Assembly: GCA_022264855.1 (NCBI GenBank)
Contig: JABYQU010000057.1
Span: 62,001 to 126,000 of the forward strand
Direction of reading: 5' to 3'
DNA length: 64,000 bases
Origin: Lenzites betulinus
Taxonomy: Eukaryota; Basidiomycota; Agaricomycetes; Polyporales; Polyporaceae
Part shown: piece after piece, positions 1 to 9,662 of the stretch
Layout: each line of letters begins with the position of its first letter
Numbering within the stretch: the first letter of the stretch is position 1
The notes under the pieces: generated by a model
Told to the model about the DNA's origin: nothing
What the model saw: the letters and a program-made list of their open reading frames with translations, nothing else
Database searches by the model: none
Made by a program: the position numbers and the translations under genes

Positions 1-2
1 TA

Positions 3-1375
3 TTCAGCACCGGCGTATTCGCAGGCCGCACGATCCGCCTCGAGCTGCAGGAGATCCAACAAGCCGAACTCGGCTTGAAGTACGCACAGACCCGGCTTTC
101 TCCTGTCATCACCACTCGCACACGGTGTTCCCAGAGACGTCTGCAGTTCCTAAATAGTCCCGGCGCGTTTCCCCCGGCGCGTTGTTGAGATTCACCGACG
201 CCGGCACAAACAAGGTCCCCCTCGACCCGCCCCCCGTCGTGCTCTGCCGCTTCTTCGACATCCTCTACAACGACGCCGGGTTCGCGTACGAGCAGGAGGC
301 CGACCCCGCGAACGTGGTGAGCATTTTGCCCCCATATTCCTGTCCGGTGTCGAGTGCGTGTTGATTGGGCCACAGGCGCTCGGGGCGATCTGCCATGTAG
401 ATCTGTTCCCGGACCCCACTCAAATCGAACAGGAGCCCGTGCCGCGCACGACCGGCCGATTGGCGCAGACCGCCGCTGCCCCCAGAGTGCCTGATAGCGA
501 TGATGGCGTTGTGGGTCCAGCGGGGCCCTCGCACATCGCAGGACAGCCGCTGCTCCAGCCCGACGGAGACGTCGTCGCGTGGATTGGCCACACCCCCGTG
601 TACGAGGGCTCGAAGTGCACCGCGCTGCTCGTCGGCGCGACCGCCGTCCAGGCGGAGGTCGTCAACTACGCGGGTGCCAAGACGCTCGTCTTCGTCTTCT
701 CTGTGAGTGCTCGCACTCTTTAGTCGTCAATGAAAGGCATCTATCGATGAACACCCGCTGATCTTTTCGCGCTATGTCACAGGATCTCGCTGTTTTGCTG
801 CACGGAAGCTTTTTCCTCCGCTTCCGGGTCGCGAACGTGCTCATGCAGCCGGAAGGGTCCGCCTCGCACTGCCCTATCCTCGCCGAATGCTTCGGCCGCT
901 CGTTCGCCGTGCACTCCGCCGCGACCTTCCCCGGGCGGCGCGCGCCGACGGCCCTCACAAAGGCATGTCCCGTCCCTCTCTTCCCCTTCTCACCTCCATC
1001 CGGGGCACGCACGTGCGCCGAGAACCGTATATATGCTGATACCGCTCGCAATATTGCCTTTCCCTTTCACTCTTTCCCCATTTCCTCCCTCTGCAGCACC
1101 TCGCACAGCAAGGCGTGCGCGTCGACATGCACGAGAGCAACGGGCACACCGCGCGCGCCCCGTCCCCCGAAGAGGTCCTCGCGCGCTTCCTCGGCGCCCC
1201 CGTCGTCGCCGCTAGCGCGTCCGCGCGGCGCACGCCCTCCCCCGAGGCGGGATACGTGCGCACGCCGTGGCCGAGCCCGCGCATGGTCGCGCACCCGCTG
1301 CCGGAGTTTGACGACGCGCAGGATGGCGAGAGCGGGGACGAGGACGGCGAGAGGAGCGACTCGCACTCGGAGTGA
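3..1375 (+). CDS. Velvet-domain regulatory protein, 3' part (5' end outside window)
   Basis: Five exons chain in frame: 3-79, 190-316, 376-702, 783-962 and 1097-1375; the beginning lies before the window. Velvet proteins are fungal DNA-binding regulators that form homo- and heterodimers and link development to secondary metabolism in the nucleus. Family blocks visible in order are GRTIRLELQEIQ, a PLDPPPVVL motif, the ICHVDLFPDP strand, LLHGSFFLRFRVAN, and the closing LAECFGRSFAV...PGRRAPTALTK followed by HLAQQGVRV. An inserted acidic/proline stretch sits between the two halves of the domain. The tail of about 80 residues is low-complexity and ends in an Asp/Glu-rich segment. The last intron starts with GC rather than GT. 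I cannot say which velvet subfamily (VosA, VelB, VelC or VeA type) it is. Confidence 0.85.
963..1096 (+). other. Probable GC-AG intron in the velvet gene
   Basis: The exon reading ...RRAPTALTK ends at 962 and is followed by GCATGT. The next in-frame velvet segment, HLAQQGVRV, starts at 1097 after CTGCAG. No GT donor nearby keeps the frame and the conserved TK|HLAQQG junction. This fits the minor GC-AG intron class, spliced by the normal spliceosome. Confidence 0.65.
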
Positions 1376-2400
1376 GGTCCGCGCTGCCACTTCAAAGCTT
1401 CACGTCGCGTGTCCGTGCCCCTAGGCCTCCCCCTGATACTCTGCGCTCTTCTTTTTCTATATTTCTCCTATGGGCTATGTGGTTTCTTTTCTGGGCCATT
1501 GTACAATTGTGGGGTTCCTATCTCCCGAGTCGCGGCTTGGTTGCTCCGTGGCAGTTCTTCTCCCTCTTTCTCTCTCTCGCCTTCAGCGCCCTTTCCGGCC
1601 CGTGCTCCTGCACGCGTACGTCGTACGTGCCTTTAAAAGCGCGAAGCTGGACCCTTTCGCGCCTGTTGTCGCTCTGTATCTGAGTCCCGCCCCGTTTGTG
1701 GTGCGATGAGCTCCGTCGTAGATAGAACACCGATATACATGGTTCTATCGTACCCGTGGTGCGAATAGCTACCGTCATTATTCGGCAAATATGGTATGAT
1801 GTGTTTAATACAACGATGCTCGCCTTCGTCGTCGTGGTAGAGACTGATCGAGGTGCTACTACTTAGCGGAAGGTGATCAAGGAAGAAGTGCGAGGCGCGG
1901 TCACGTGCTACTGAATGTCCGGATGTCCGTGACCGTGATCGCGACGCGCCCGCGCTCCTTGTCCAACTCCCGCGCCTGTGTGAGAAGCATCATATTCAAG
2001 CAGTACTAGCGACTCCCGGCGCATCTCACAGCGCTGTTGCGCACTCTACTAAGCTCCTGTTCCTGTACCCGTTGCTCTCACCGTTACGATGGTACGTATC
2101 AACTTCATATCCGCCGGCTCTCCTTTGCTCTCTTCGCTGATCTCCGGGGTTCTGCGCGTGTCCGCTATCTGTGCGCTGCCACACTCATGACCTGTGACTG
2201 ATAAAGGCACTGCTTTTACTTACTTATGTAGTTGCGAGTACACTCACGGCGACGCCAGCTTTGACGAATGTCTATTCAATCTATCGATAGATAAGTACCT
2301 CCGATATACTGGCGGGCGATAATGACAAGTAACGGAATTTGAGCTCAGATTCTCGATAGTCAATGTATCCGTGCACCTGAGCCTCGGGTCCGGATCCGGA
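1376..2400. other. Intergenic region, no gene seen
   Basis: Contains the 3' flank of the velvet gene and a moderately AT-richer spacer. No ORF has an exon-like structure, and I see no RNA gene or repeat of note. Confidence 0.5.
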
Positions 2401-2430
2401 TCGCACGGGTGGCGGATAGCGTCCGTGCGT

Positions 2431-2470
2431 GCGTAATAACTGGTCTGCATGCGTAATAACTGGCCTGCAT
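2431..2470 (+). repeat. Two tandem 20-bp repeats upstream of secreted-protein gene 1
   Basis: GCGTAATAACTGGTCTGCAT is followed directly by GCGTAATAACTGGCCTGCAT, with one mismatch. The pair lies about 250 bp before the start codon of the downstream gene and could be a duplicated regulatory site. That role is inferred from position only. Confidence 0.7.
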
Positions 2471-2560
2471 GCGGGCTTCCATCACCAGCAACCGACCGCC
2501 TCAACATGCAAGGGCACGACCGACGCTGTCTTCACAACATTGTGCATTTGACTTGGAAAC

Positions 2561-2585
2561 GGTGTGTACGGATACTATACACACC
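2561..2585. promoter_or_regulatory. Inverted repeat upstream of the TATA box of secreted-protein gene 1
   Basis: GGTGTGTA and TACACACC form a perfect 8-bp inverted repeat separated by 9 bp. It ends about 37 bp before the TATA box, a plausible operator-like site for a dimeric regulator. The paralog downstream has a different short palindrome (ATGCA-CGA-TGCAT, 4731-4743) in the equivalent place. Confidence 0.45.
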
Positions 2586-2607
2586 GAGGTCTCCCGTCCA
2601 CACTGAG

Positions 2608-2634
2608 CCTCGGAAGACTGGTATAAAAGCCCAG
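2608..2634 (+). promoter_or_regulatory. TATA-box core promoter shared by the two secreted-protein paralogs
   Basis: The block CCTCGGAAG, then A/G-CTG, then TATAAAAGCCCA is nearly identical here and at 4758-4784. TATAAAAG lies at 2622-2629, 93 bp before the ATG. Confidence 0.75.
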
Positions 2635-2714
2635 ATGCCAGTGCGTGAAATGCATTATCTACTACAATACCACCTCGCCACCTAGTACAACCCCTCTCCT
2701 CGCTCTCCGCACCG

Positions 2715-3212
2715 ATGCCCTCCTACCTCACCGCGCTGGCGCTCGTCGTCCTCGTCCCGGCCCTCATCTGTGGAGCCACCCCAATCGGCACCAGCTCCGC
2801 GCAGGCGCGGTCGCCCGACGTCGCCATCAACCCCTCCGGCGACCCGAACCAGAGCGCGCCCCCGCCCACGGCGAAGCCCGGCCAGGGCACGGTCACGAAC
2901 TACCTGCTCTCGTGCCTCGGCGACGCGTGCACGGACTCGTGCGTGCTCACCGCGCTGGACGACCTCCCGCGCAACCAGTGCAACGTCATCAACGGCGGCG
3001 TCGCGTACACCTCGCTCCAGATCCTGCAGGTCACGACGAGCGAGGGCAGCAGCCAGGACGTGCCCGCGGACTTCCAGGTGTTCGTCGGGACGGAGGACTG
3101 CGAGTTCTTCACGCTCGCTATTCCGGATGTTGGCGGGTGCCACTCGATATTCGGGAATGCCGTGTCGGGCTTGCAGATCTTCCCCGGCACCACCCCTACC
3201 GCCGCGTTCTAG
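2715..3212 (+). CDS. Small secreted cysteine-containing protein, paralog 1
   Basis: A 165-residue single-exon protein. The N-terminus (MPSYLTALALVVLVPALICG) is a clear signal peptide, so the product should be secreted. The mature part has a low-complexity Pro/Ser stretch and then a cysteine core C-x4-C-x3-C-x12-C (CLGDACTDSC...NQC), followed by two more cysteines (TEDC, GGC). The same spacing, and the words LDD and the N-terminal MPS...ALALV.LVPA.IC, recur in the gene at 4856, so the two arose by tandem duplication. I do not recognise the family. The function is unknown; an effector-like or cell-surface role would be a guess. A 58-nt intron (3221-3278, GTGAGC...ATTAG) appears to follow the stop codon within the 3'UTR. 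Confidence 0.75.
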   Translation: MPSYLTALALVVLVPALICGATPIGTSSAQARSPDVAINPSGDPNQSAPPPTAKPGQGTVTNYLLSCLGDACTDSCVLTALDDLPRNQCNVINGGVAYTSLQILQVTTSEGSSQDVPADFQVFVGTEDCEFFTLAIPDVGGCHSIFGNAVSGLQIFPGTTPTAAF

Positions 3213-3278
3213 CGCAGATGGTGAGCTCCCTGACTTGCGTTCGCCTTGATGTCGTATATCTCTCTGATACAATATTAG

Positions 3279-4680
3279 CCCCACAAGCAGGTTCTACGGC
3301 AGCGGGTCAAGCCGAGAGAGAGGAGAGGAAGGGGAGTTGAACTCTCCAAACCTGTATATGTTGTATTATAATGATGGCATTCGAGATGTTATCCCGGTTC
3401 TTTCTGCTTTGTGATGATGGCGGCTTCGGCTGAAAGTATGAAATGAGCGTAGTGCTTACATGAAGGCACTCACCTAGACCTACCCATCCCTGCGCAGCCC
3501 TAAAACAGAGCATGCAACCATAAATCCATTCGCCGAAGCACACAGGGGGCAGGCATATAAGAAAACAACAATATGCCTACCGAAAGCAAAGCTTCTTCGA
3601 GATCATAACTACTACGTATACTAAGCGCCCCGCCTTTACGTTATTCCTACGGCTGCGGCATATCCGTTTTGCACAGCTTTGCACTCGTAACTCTACCCTC
3701 ATGTTCTGACCTCATGCGCTTCTCTGACTCGGATTCCTTCAAGCCTTTTTGACAATGTCCTCCAGGTTTCTATATGCGTGTCCAGTGATCGTCCAGGGGT
3801 ATCCGGCTTCTGTACAGTGCCTAGTGTATCAGTTAGTCGTAGGCTGTGTACGGTCTCTCCATGGTCACACTGGCATCCGAGTATTGCGAATCAACGGCTC
3901 CTCGAATGCGCTGTGCTACACAGTGAGGAAGCATACTGGCTGAGTCCGCTCCTCACCAATTCTCGTTCTGGTGACTGAAACGTTCTTATGTAGTGCGCGT
4001 GCTCCCATCGCAGGTGTTACCGCTGGCAACGTAAACGATAAACACTATACCTCTGCCGAAAGGCGGGGACGAGCGTGCCGGTAGTGCCGACGCGCAATGG
4101 GAGGTAGTCGCTCGGAACACGCTGCTCAACGTGTACAGGCGACTACAAAATCGTCAAACGAGCATGGGGATGCCGCCTCGCATCAGCGGCACTCACCGGC
4201 GCCGAGCGTCCGCCTCTTCAGGGATTCCGCACGAGGCTTCAAGGATATCACATCTGGCGCTTCATCCTGAACAGAGGACAAACACGGTGCTAACCCAGCT
4301 CTACTAGTGTTTTCTAATAACTGTAGAAAGCGTCTTCGCGCCGGATTCACTTCTTGCGAGCCGCCATCACCGAAATGTGGCAACACAGTGCAACGGTGCA
4401 GGGCTGCAGTCCGGGACTCAGAGTTCGGACGGCCTGAGGGTACGTCTCATTGGACAATGCTTCTTCCGTTCCCCGCTGCCAGTAATCATGAAACCTCACA
4501 GGATCGTTGTGAACATGCGCATCTACAGCTGTATGAAATTTCATGGGGGTTTTCCGGGATTCACGCAAGCTAGAGCCTGACAAGTGAGAGCGCCCCGATG
4601 TTCGGACGTTTTGATGTAGTTGCGTAGTGCAAAAGCACAGCGTTAACCTTCGCCGATGTATTGAACGTCACCGAACGCCC
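3279..4680. other. Intergenic region between the secreted paralogs, no gene seen
   Basis: After the 3'UTR of paralog 1, this 1.4-kb AT-richer spacer has only short random ORFs. No splice-consistent coding chain, RNA gene or repeat was found. Confidence 0.5.
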
Positions 4681-4757
4681 TCCCCAGTTCCCCGGCTGAG
4701 GAGGGCGCTCGCTGCTCTCTTCACCACATCATGCACGATGCATTTGGCGAGACTCTA

Positions 4758-4784
4758 CCTCGGAAGGCTGATATAAAAGCCCAA
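4758..4784 (+). promoter_or_regulatory. TATA-box core promoter of secreted-protein paralog 2
   Basis: TATAAAAG at 4772-4779 sits in the same conserved context as at 2608-2634, 84 bp before the ATG. A palindrome ATGCACGATGCAT lies just upstream at 4731-4743. Confidence 0.75.
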
Positions 4785-4855
4785 GTGGGCGAAGCGCATC
4801 CGCCAGCTCCTCGCCACCCAGGACAGCACCTCTCCTCCGAGTCGTTCTACGCACA

Positions 4856-5341
4856 ATGCCTTCCTTCCGCGTCGCCCTCGCTCTCGTCGCCCTCGTCCCA
4901 GCCATCATCTGCAGGGCCAACCCAATTAGCTTCAGCCCCGCGGTGGCTCTAACACCCCTCAGCGAGACCCACGCGAACGCGACCATTGTAAACCCCCTAT
5001 CGCATTCGTCCCCGAGGAGGTCCTACGACAGCGCTTCTCTGCGCGCCTGCACCGACCAGGGCTGCACTCAAAACTGCGTGTCCACCCCCCTGGACGACAT
5101 GCCCCTGAACGAGTGCACGAGCCTCAGCACCTTCGGCACGGGCGAGCCGCAGTCGTTCGCCAGCATCTATGTCGACCAGCCCTCGCGGGACGGCTTGGCG
5201 GTTACGGTCATGATCTCCAGCCACACGGGGGTCTGCTCCGATATGTTCAAGATGCCCGCCACCATGGAATGCATCGTGTCCGGCAGCCCCATGCGGACCT
5301 TCGAGCTCACCGCAGGCCAGACCCTCGGACCCCCCGCGTAG
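4856..5341 (+). CDS. Small secreted cysteine-containing protein, paralog 2
   Basis: A 161-residue single-exon protein with signal peptide MPSFRVALALVALVPAIIC. It carries the same cysteine core as paralog 1: C-x4-C-x3-C-x12-C, here CTDQGCTQNC...NEC, then GVC and MEC. Outside the signal peptide and the core the two proteins differ strongly, which suggests fast divergence. A possible 3'UTR intron (5368-5419, GTGAGC...AATAG) matches the position of the one after paralog 1, so the duplication unit ran from the promoter past the stop codon. The function is unknown. Confidence 0.75.
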   Translation: MPSFRVALALVALVPAIICRANPISFSPAVALTPLSETHANATIVNPLSHSSPRRSYDSASLRACTDQGCTQNCVSTPLDDMPLNECTSLSTFGTGEPQSFASIYVDQPSRDGLAVTVMISSHTGVCSDMFKMPATMECIVSGSPMRTFELTAGQTLGPPA

Positions 5342-5635
5342 ATCCAGTGGTCGATTTCGCATGATTGGTGAGCTTTATCATTCCCTGTTTGTGCATCCCT
5401 CTGATACAATGTTGAATAGCAGCTCGCACCAGCTCCGTTAGCGGGTCCAACCAGGAACGCAAGGGAAAGAGCCAAATCGATTTGTGTTGCATTCGAATCA
5501 TTCGGATAGAATATGACATGTTCTCCTTCTCCTTGCAAGCTTTGTGATGGCAGTGCTTGTGGCTCGTGTGAGCGTATATCACATATACAAATCGAATTGT
5601 GTTGACTTCCTCTTGGCGCCATCACTCATTGCTGT

Positions 5636-5695
5636 ATATGTGGCGCGGCCTTCTAATATGTGGCGCGGCCTTCTAATATGTGGCGCGGCCTTCTA
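5636..5695 (+). repeat. Three perfect tandem copies of a 20-bp unit
   Basis: ATATGTGGCGCGGCCTTCTA is repeated three times without a mismatch, about 300 bp after the stop of secreted paralog 2. Perfect identity implies a recent expansion. Confidence 0.9.
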
Positions 5696-5967
5696 GCCCC
5701 GGCGATATGTTGTAGACGGCTGTAATGGCTCTGCTTGTGAGTGTCACGGATACAATGAAACTTCTTACGTCGCAGCTGTTACCTACTTACGGTCGAACGT
5801 CATGAAGAGGGTACATATCTCAACAGGTCAACTAGTCCCCGCGCGCTTTATATCAGCCAGGTAAGCGACAAAAATATTTGGATTAGGGATACATGCGCTA
5901 CAGAGCCTCCATGCGGATCCAAAGGGAGCAAGGGCAATAAATACTCGTACTACGACAGTGCAGCATT

Positions 5968-7599
5968 CTACTGCTCGCTGACGAACACTGCCGCCATACC
6001 CATGCCCGAGCCGATGCACATGCTCGTCACAAAGATCTTCCCGCCGGTCTGCTTCGCGATGTTCAGGCCCGTCGCGACTTGCCGCGCGCCCGCTGCAATG
6101 CAATCACATCAGCCATGCGTCCATCCAGCAACAGGTGAGCGGAAAGACGTACTGCAGCCGAGCGGGTGGCCGATGGCGATTGCGCCGCCATTCACGTTGA
6201 CCTTCTCCATGGGGATGCCGAGCGTCTGGACGGAGTACACGGCCTGGCTCGCGAACGCCTCGTTGATCTCGAAGAAGTCGATGTCGTCCAGGCTCAGGCC
6301 CGTGTTCTCGAGCACCTTCGGGATCGCGAACGCGGGGCCGACGCCCATCACGCGCGGGGGCACGCCAGCATACGAAGCCGAGACGAACTTGCCGACAATG
6401 GGCAGCCCGAGCTTCTTCGCGACGGAGCGGCGCGCGAGGATCACCGCGGCGGCGCCGTCGGACACCTGCGACGCGTTACCTATACGCGCTGTGAGCTCCA
6501 ATGTGCGGCGGGACATAGCGCGGCAATGACGAACCTGCGTGCGTGGTGCCGTCCTTCTTGAACGCAGGCTTGAGCTTCGCGAGGGACTCGGCGGTGACGC
6601 CGTCCCGGACGCCGTCGTCGTTCGCCACGACGATCTCCTTCTCCTCCTCAGTCTTCGGGTCGACCCACTTCACCTTGATGGGCACGATCTCGTCCTTGAA
6701 CTTGCCCGCCTTCTGCGCGGCCGCCGCCTTCTGGAACGACTTTGCCGCGAACGCGTCCTGCACGGGCCGCGTGACGCCGTAGTCCGCCGCGACGTTCTCG
6801 GACGTGATGCCCATGGGGAGCAGGCAGTCCTCCGCCTCCTTGTTCTGCAGCACGAGCTCCGAGAAACCATCGGGCATCGCGCCGCCTCCGTACCCGAACG
6901 TCATTGACTCGACGCCGGCACCTGCAAATGCGGGCATGCGTCAACTACACGGCTTCCGGAGCGTAAATGCCGGAGAGAGTGGACACACCAACGCCAATGT
7001 CCATCTGCCCGGAGCGGATCTGGTTTGCGATGATGTTCACGGCCTGGAGGCCGGACGCACACTGACGATTCGTGGTGCTGATGGGCACTGTGTTGGGGAT
7101 GCCGGCGTGGAGGGCGGCCATGCGGGCGGCGGATGCGCCTCCGCCAGCGGGGAGCACGTTCCCGACGGTGATGTCGCCGAAGAGCGCAGGGTTGACACCG
7201 GCTTTGGTGTACGCGGCACGCAATACGGCAGAGAGGAGCTCCTCGGGACGCGTGTCCTTGAAACCACCCTTCTTTGCCTGCACGGAGCGCATTAGTAAGT
7301 GTGTAATGATGGACTATGCCCCTGGGTGCTAGCGCGCGCATCTGGCCATGATTTTGGGAGTGGTTCCACCGAGTCGACGACAGAGCATGGTGTGATGTTT
7401 TGTGCGCAATACGTGTCGCACGATGCCCACGTCTTCATGGTACGCGCGCCACGACACTCTTCAGCGAGGGGGAGCTCACCTTCGTAATGGCGGAGCGAAC
7501 GGCAGAAACAATGACTACGTCGTCGTCGTTCTGGGACAGAGCCTTCGCTTTAGGCGAGACCCCGGCAAAGTTTTGGATGCGTTGGGAGATAGTGGACAT
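5968..7599 (-). CDS. POT1: 3-ketoacyl-CoA thiolase (acetyl-CoA C-acyltransferase), POT1/FOX3 type
   Basis: Five exons (7599-7480, 7277-6989, 6921-6535, 6479-6153, 6092-5968) give an exact 415-residue frame, the usual thiolase length. The enzyme performs the last step of beta-oxidation, splitting 3-ketoacyl-CoA with CoA to acetyl-CoA and a shortened acyl-CoA. Catalytic signatures are the acylated Cys113 in STTNRQCASGLQAV, the NEAFASQA motif, His370 in GGAIAIGHPLGCTGARQ, and Cys400 in CIGSGMGMAAVF. The wording of these blocks is that of the peroxisomal family rather than cytosolic acetoacetyl-CoA thiolase. The C-terminus (VSEQ) is not a PTS1. The N-terminus (SQRIQNFAGVS) sits where the PTS2 lies in yeast POT1 but lacks the expected His/Gln at the eighth motif position. 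The start is the first ATG, and the downstream exons fit exactly. Confidence 0.95.
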
Positions 7600-8130
7600 A
7601 GCGGCCGCTATGGAAAAGAGGAGATGGTAGTGGTGGGGGAAGAGAGAGGTATGCAGCGAACGCGCGAAGACCGGGATTTAAGGAGAGCGCGTCGTCCGAG
7701 GCGTCATGATCAGCAGACTCGCAGCTTCGGGCGTCGTTCAGCCGCCGGCGCCCTGCATGTGATTTCCGACCCCGCACTACGCCCAGCGCGGACCGCCTGG
7801 GGTTAGGGCTCCCCGCACTCTCCTCTCCCTCCGGTCTCTTCGGGGCGATAATCACACTTGTCGGCGCGTTTGATGCACCCGGAGAGACCGTTTGTTAGCC
7901 GTGAATCAGCTATGATTATGGGTGTGGTCATGTGTGTAGCAGAAACAGGATCTCCAGTGTTTATAAGATACAAAATGATAGTCCATCATGGCCAGCGGCG
8001 GGCTTGGGATATGATAAGTACTACAGCAAAGTGGACGCAACGGATCCCAAGGCCCCCCAAGAAACCCAGAGGAAAAAATAAAAACATGAAGCAGTAAACA
8101 CCAAAGAACAGAGAAAATGTCATCCACGAG
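7600..8130. other. Intergenic region upstream of the thiolase gene
   Basis: It holds the thiolase promoter side and the 3' end of the BTB gene. No other gene is seen. Confidence 0.5.
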
Positions 8131-9332
8131 TCAGGCCACCGCCATTTCCTCCTTCGCCTTCTCCACCACCGCAGGCGCCGACTCCTCCTCGCTCTTCAGC
8201 CCAAACCACACCGGAACGAGCTCCCAAGCCTCGCGCCGTGCCTTCGCGACGCTCAGCGCAAAGTCCTCCTTGCACGCCGCGCAGATCCTCAACCCGCACT
8301 GGCGCGTCCCGTCCGAAAAGTCCGTGCGCGAGAGCATCTCGACCGCCTGCGCGAGCGAGAACAGCGGGTCCGCGTCGCGCCCGCTCGCGATGCCCCCCAC
8401 GCTCCGCAGCAGGTTCAGCATCACGAAGTAGTACGACTCGCGACAGTGGTGGCCCCCAGCCTGCGCGCGGTTCGCGCACCCCTCCGCGATCGCGCGGCCC
8501 GCGAGCTCCGCGTCGATGAAACGCGCGAGGAAGCGCTGCGCGGCCTCGCGCCCGACGAACGTCGCGCGCAGGTCGCCCCGCACGAGCCGCAGCGCGTCAC
8601 CCGCACCGCTCGGGGTGCCGGCGCGCGCCTTGCAGCGCGCGATCGTCGCGGGGAGGAGGTGCGGCATGTTCGTCGCGCCGGCGGCGATCTTGCGTGGGCC
8701 GTAGCGCGCGAGGTCGTAGAAGGCGGCGGCGAGAATGTGCTCGAGGTTGAGCTCCTCGGCAAGCTGGATGACGAGCACGGGGTGTGCATAGTGCTCGCGC
8801 GGGTTGTACCGCCCGTCGACCGTTGCTTGCTGCTCGCGCTTGTCCCAGCCGGCGAGGGTCGTCGGCCAGTCCGCCTCGAGACGCGCGAGGCAGCGTTGGC
8901 GGAGGTGCTCGATGAGGTACTTGTTGGACAGCCGGAGCACGGCGGAGATGGAGCAGAAATCGCCGGCGCTGGGCTTCGTGAAGTACCTGCTTGCACGTTA
9001 GCAAGCCCCACAGGCGCAAACAACGACACATATACTCACAGGCCATCGTAGAGCGCGCGCAGGAGGTGGAGGACATCAGACGCGTCGTCGTGGAGCTCGA
9101 CCCATGGGCAACCGTCGAGCAGGCCCTGTCCGTCCTCGCCTTCCGGTTGCGGCATCGAGAACATGTCGTGGAAGATGTCCGAGTGGCGCACGAGTTGTCC
9201 GCGGTGGACCTTGAATGCCACATTCCCCGCGAGGAGCACCATGTTGCCATCCGAGAACCAGAAGTCCGTCGTGGTGTAGTTGCCGAGATTGGGCGGCGCG
9301 GGGCAGGCGTTGAAGGTGGCGGCGGAAGACAT
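8131..9332 (-). CDS. BTB/POZ domain protein
   Basis: Two exons (9332-9040 and 8986-8131) give 382 residues. The N-terminal third is a BTB fold: DFWFSDGNMVLLAG, then FKVHRGQLVRHSDIFHDMF, an acidic insert, and ELHDDASDVLHLLRALYDGL continuing across the intron into the helical part (AVLRLSNKYLIEHLRQRC). The rest is a basidiomycete-type C-terminal helical region with two Cys pairs (CGLRICAAC). BTB proteins of this architecture are abundant in Agaricomycetes. They are thought to mediate protein-protein contacts, possibly as Cullin-3 adaptors, but no Kelch, MATH or zinc-finger partner domain is visible here. The specific role is unknown. Confidence 0.85.
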
Positions 9333-9662
9333 GGCAGAGGCGTCGAAAACTGGGCGAGAAACTGAGCGAGCGAAAGCAGAAGAGAGTAGGAGGGCGAGAG
9401 ACCACTACCCCAGGATGGGCTCGCTTTATTGCTGGCGATTGTAGTATGGACTACTGCCCGCCGCCCGCGGCGAGCTAGTCGCGACCGAACTCGGGCGGCG
9501 GCAGACACCGGAGCTGGCACAACGGCGTTGCGAAACGGACTGGAAACGTCATGAAAGTCATAACATAGTAATACACCTTGCACGGCACAGGGCGGCGCGC
9601 AAGGGTACATAAAGTGGCAACATGGACTATATCACAGAGCCAGAATGATCAAAAGTCGAGAA
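9333..9662. other. Intergenic region between BTB and proline-rich genes
   Basis: Short spacer holding the BTB promoter. Nothing else is recognised. Confidence 0.5.

Noticed and set aside
2682..3340. Long frames of 200 and 231 codons overlapping secreted paralog 1
   Set aside because: They overlap the frame with a signal peptide and conserved cysteines and have Arg-rich shadow composition.
3749..3978. Overlapping ORFs between the secreted paralogs
   Set aside because: Short, no signal peptide, no motif and no splice partners.
8446..9610. Long frames antisense to and shifted from the BTB gene
   Set aside because: They are shadows of the BTB exons, which give a consistent domain and exact splice phases.
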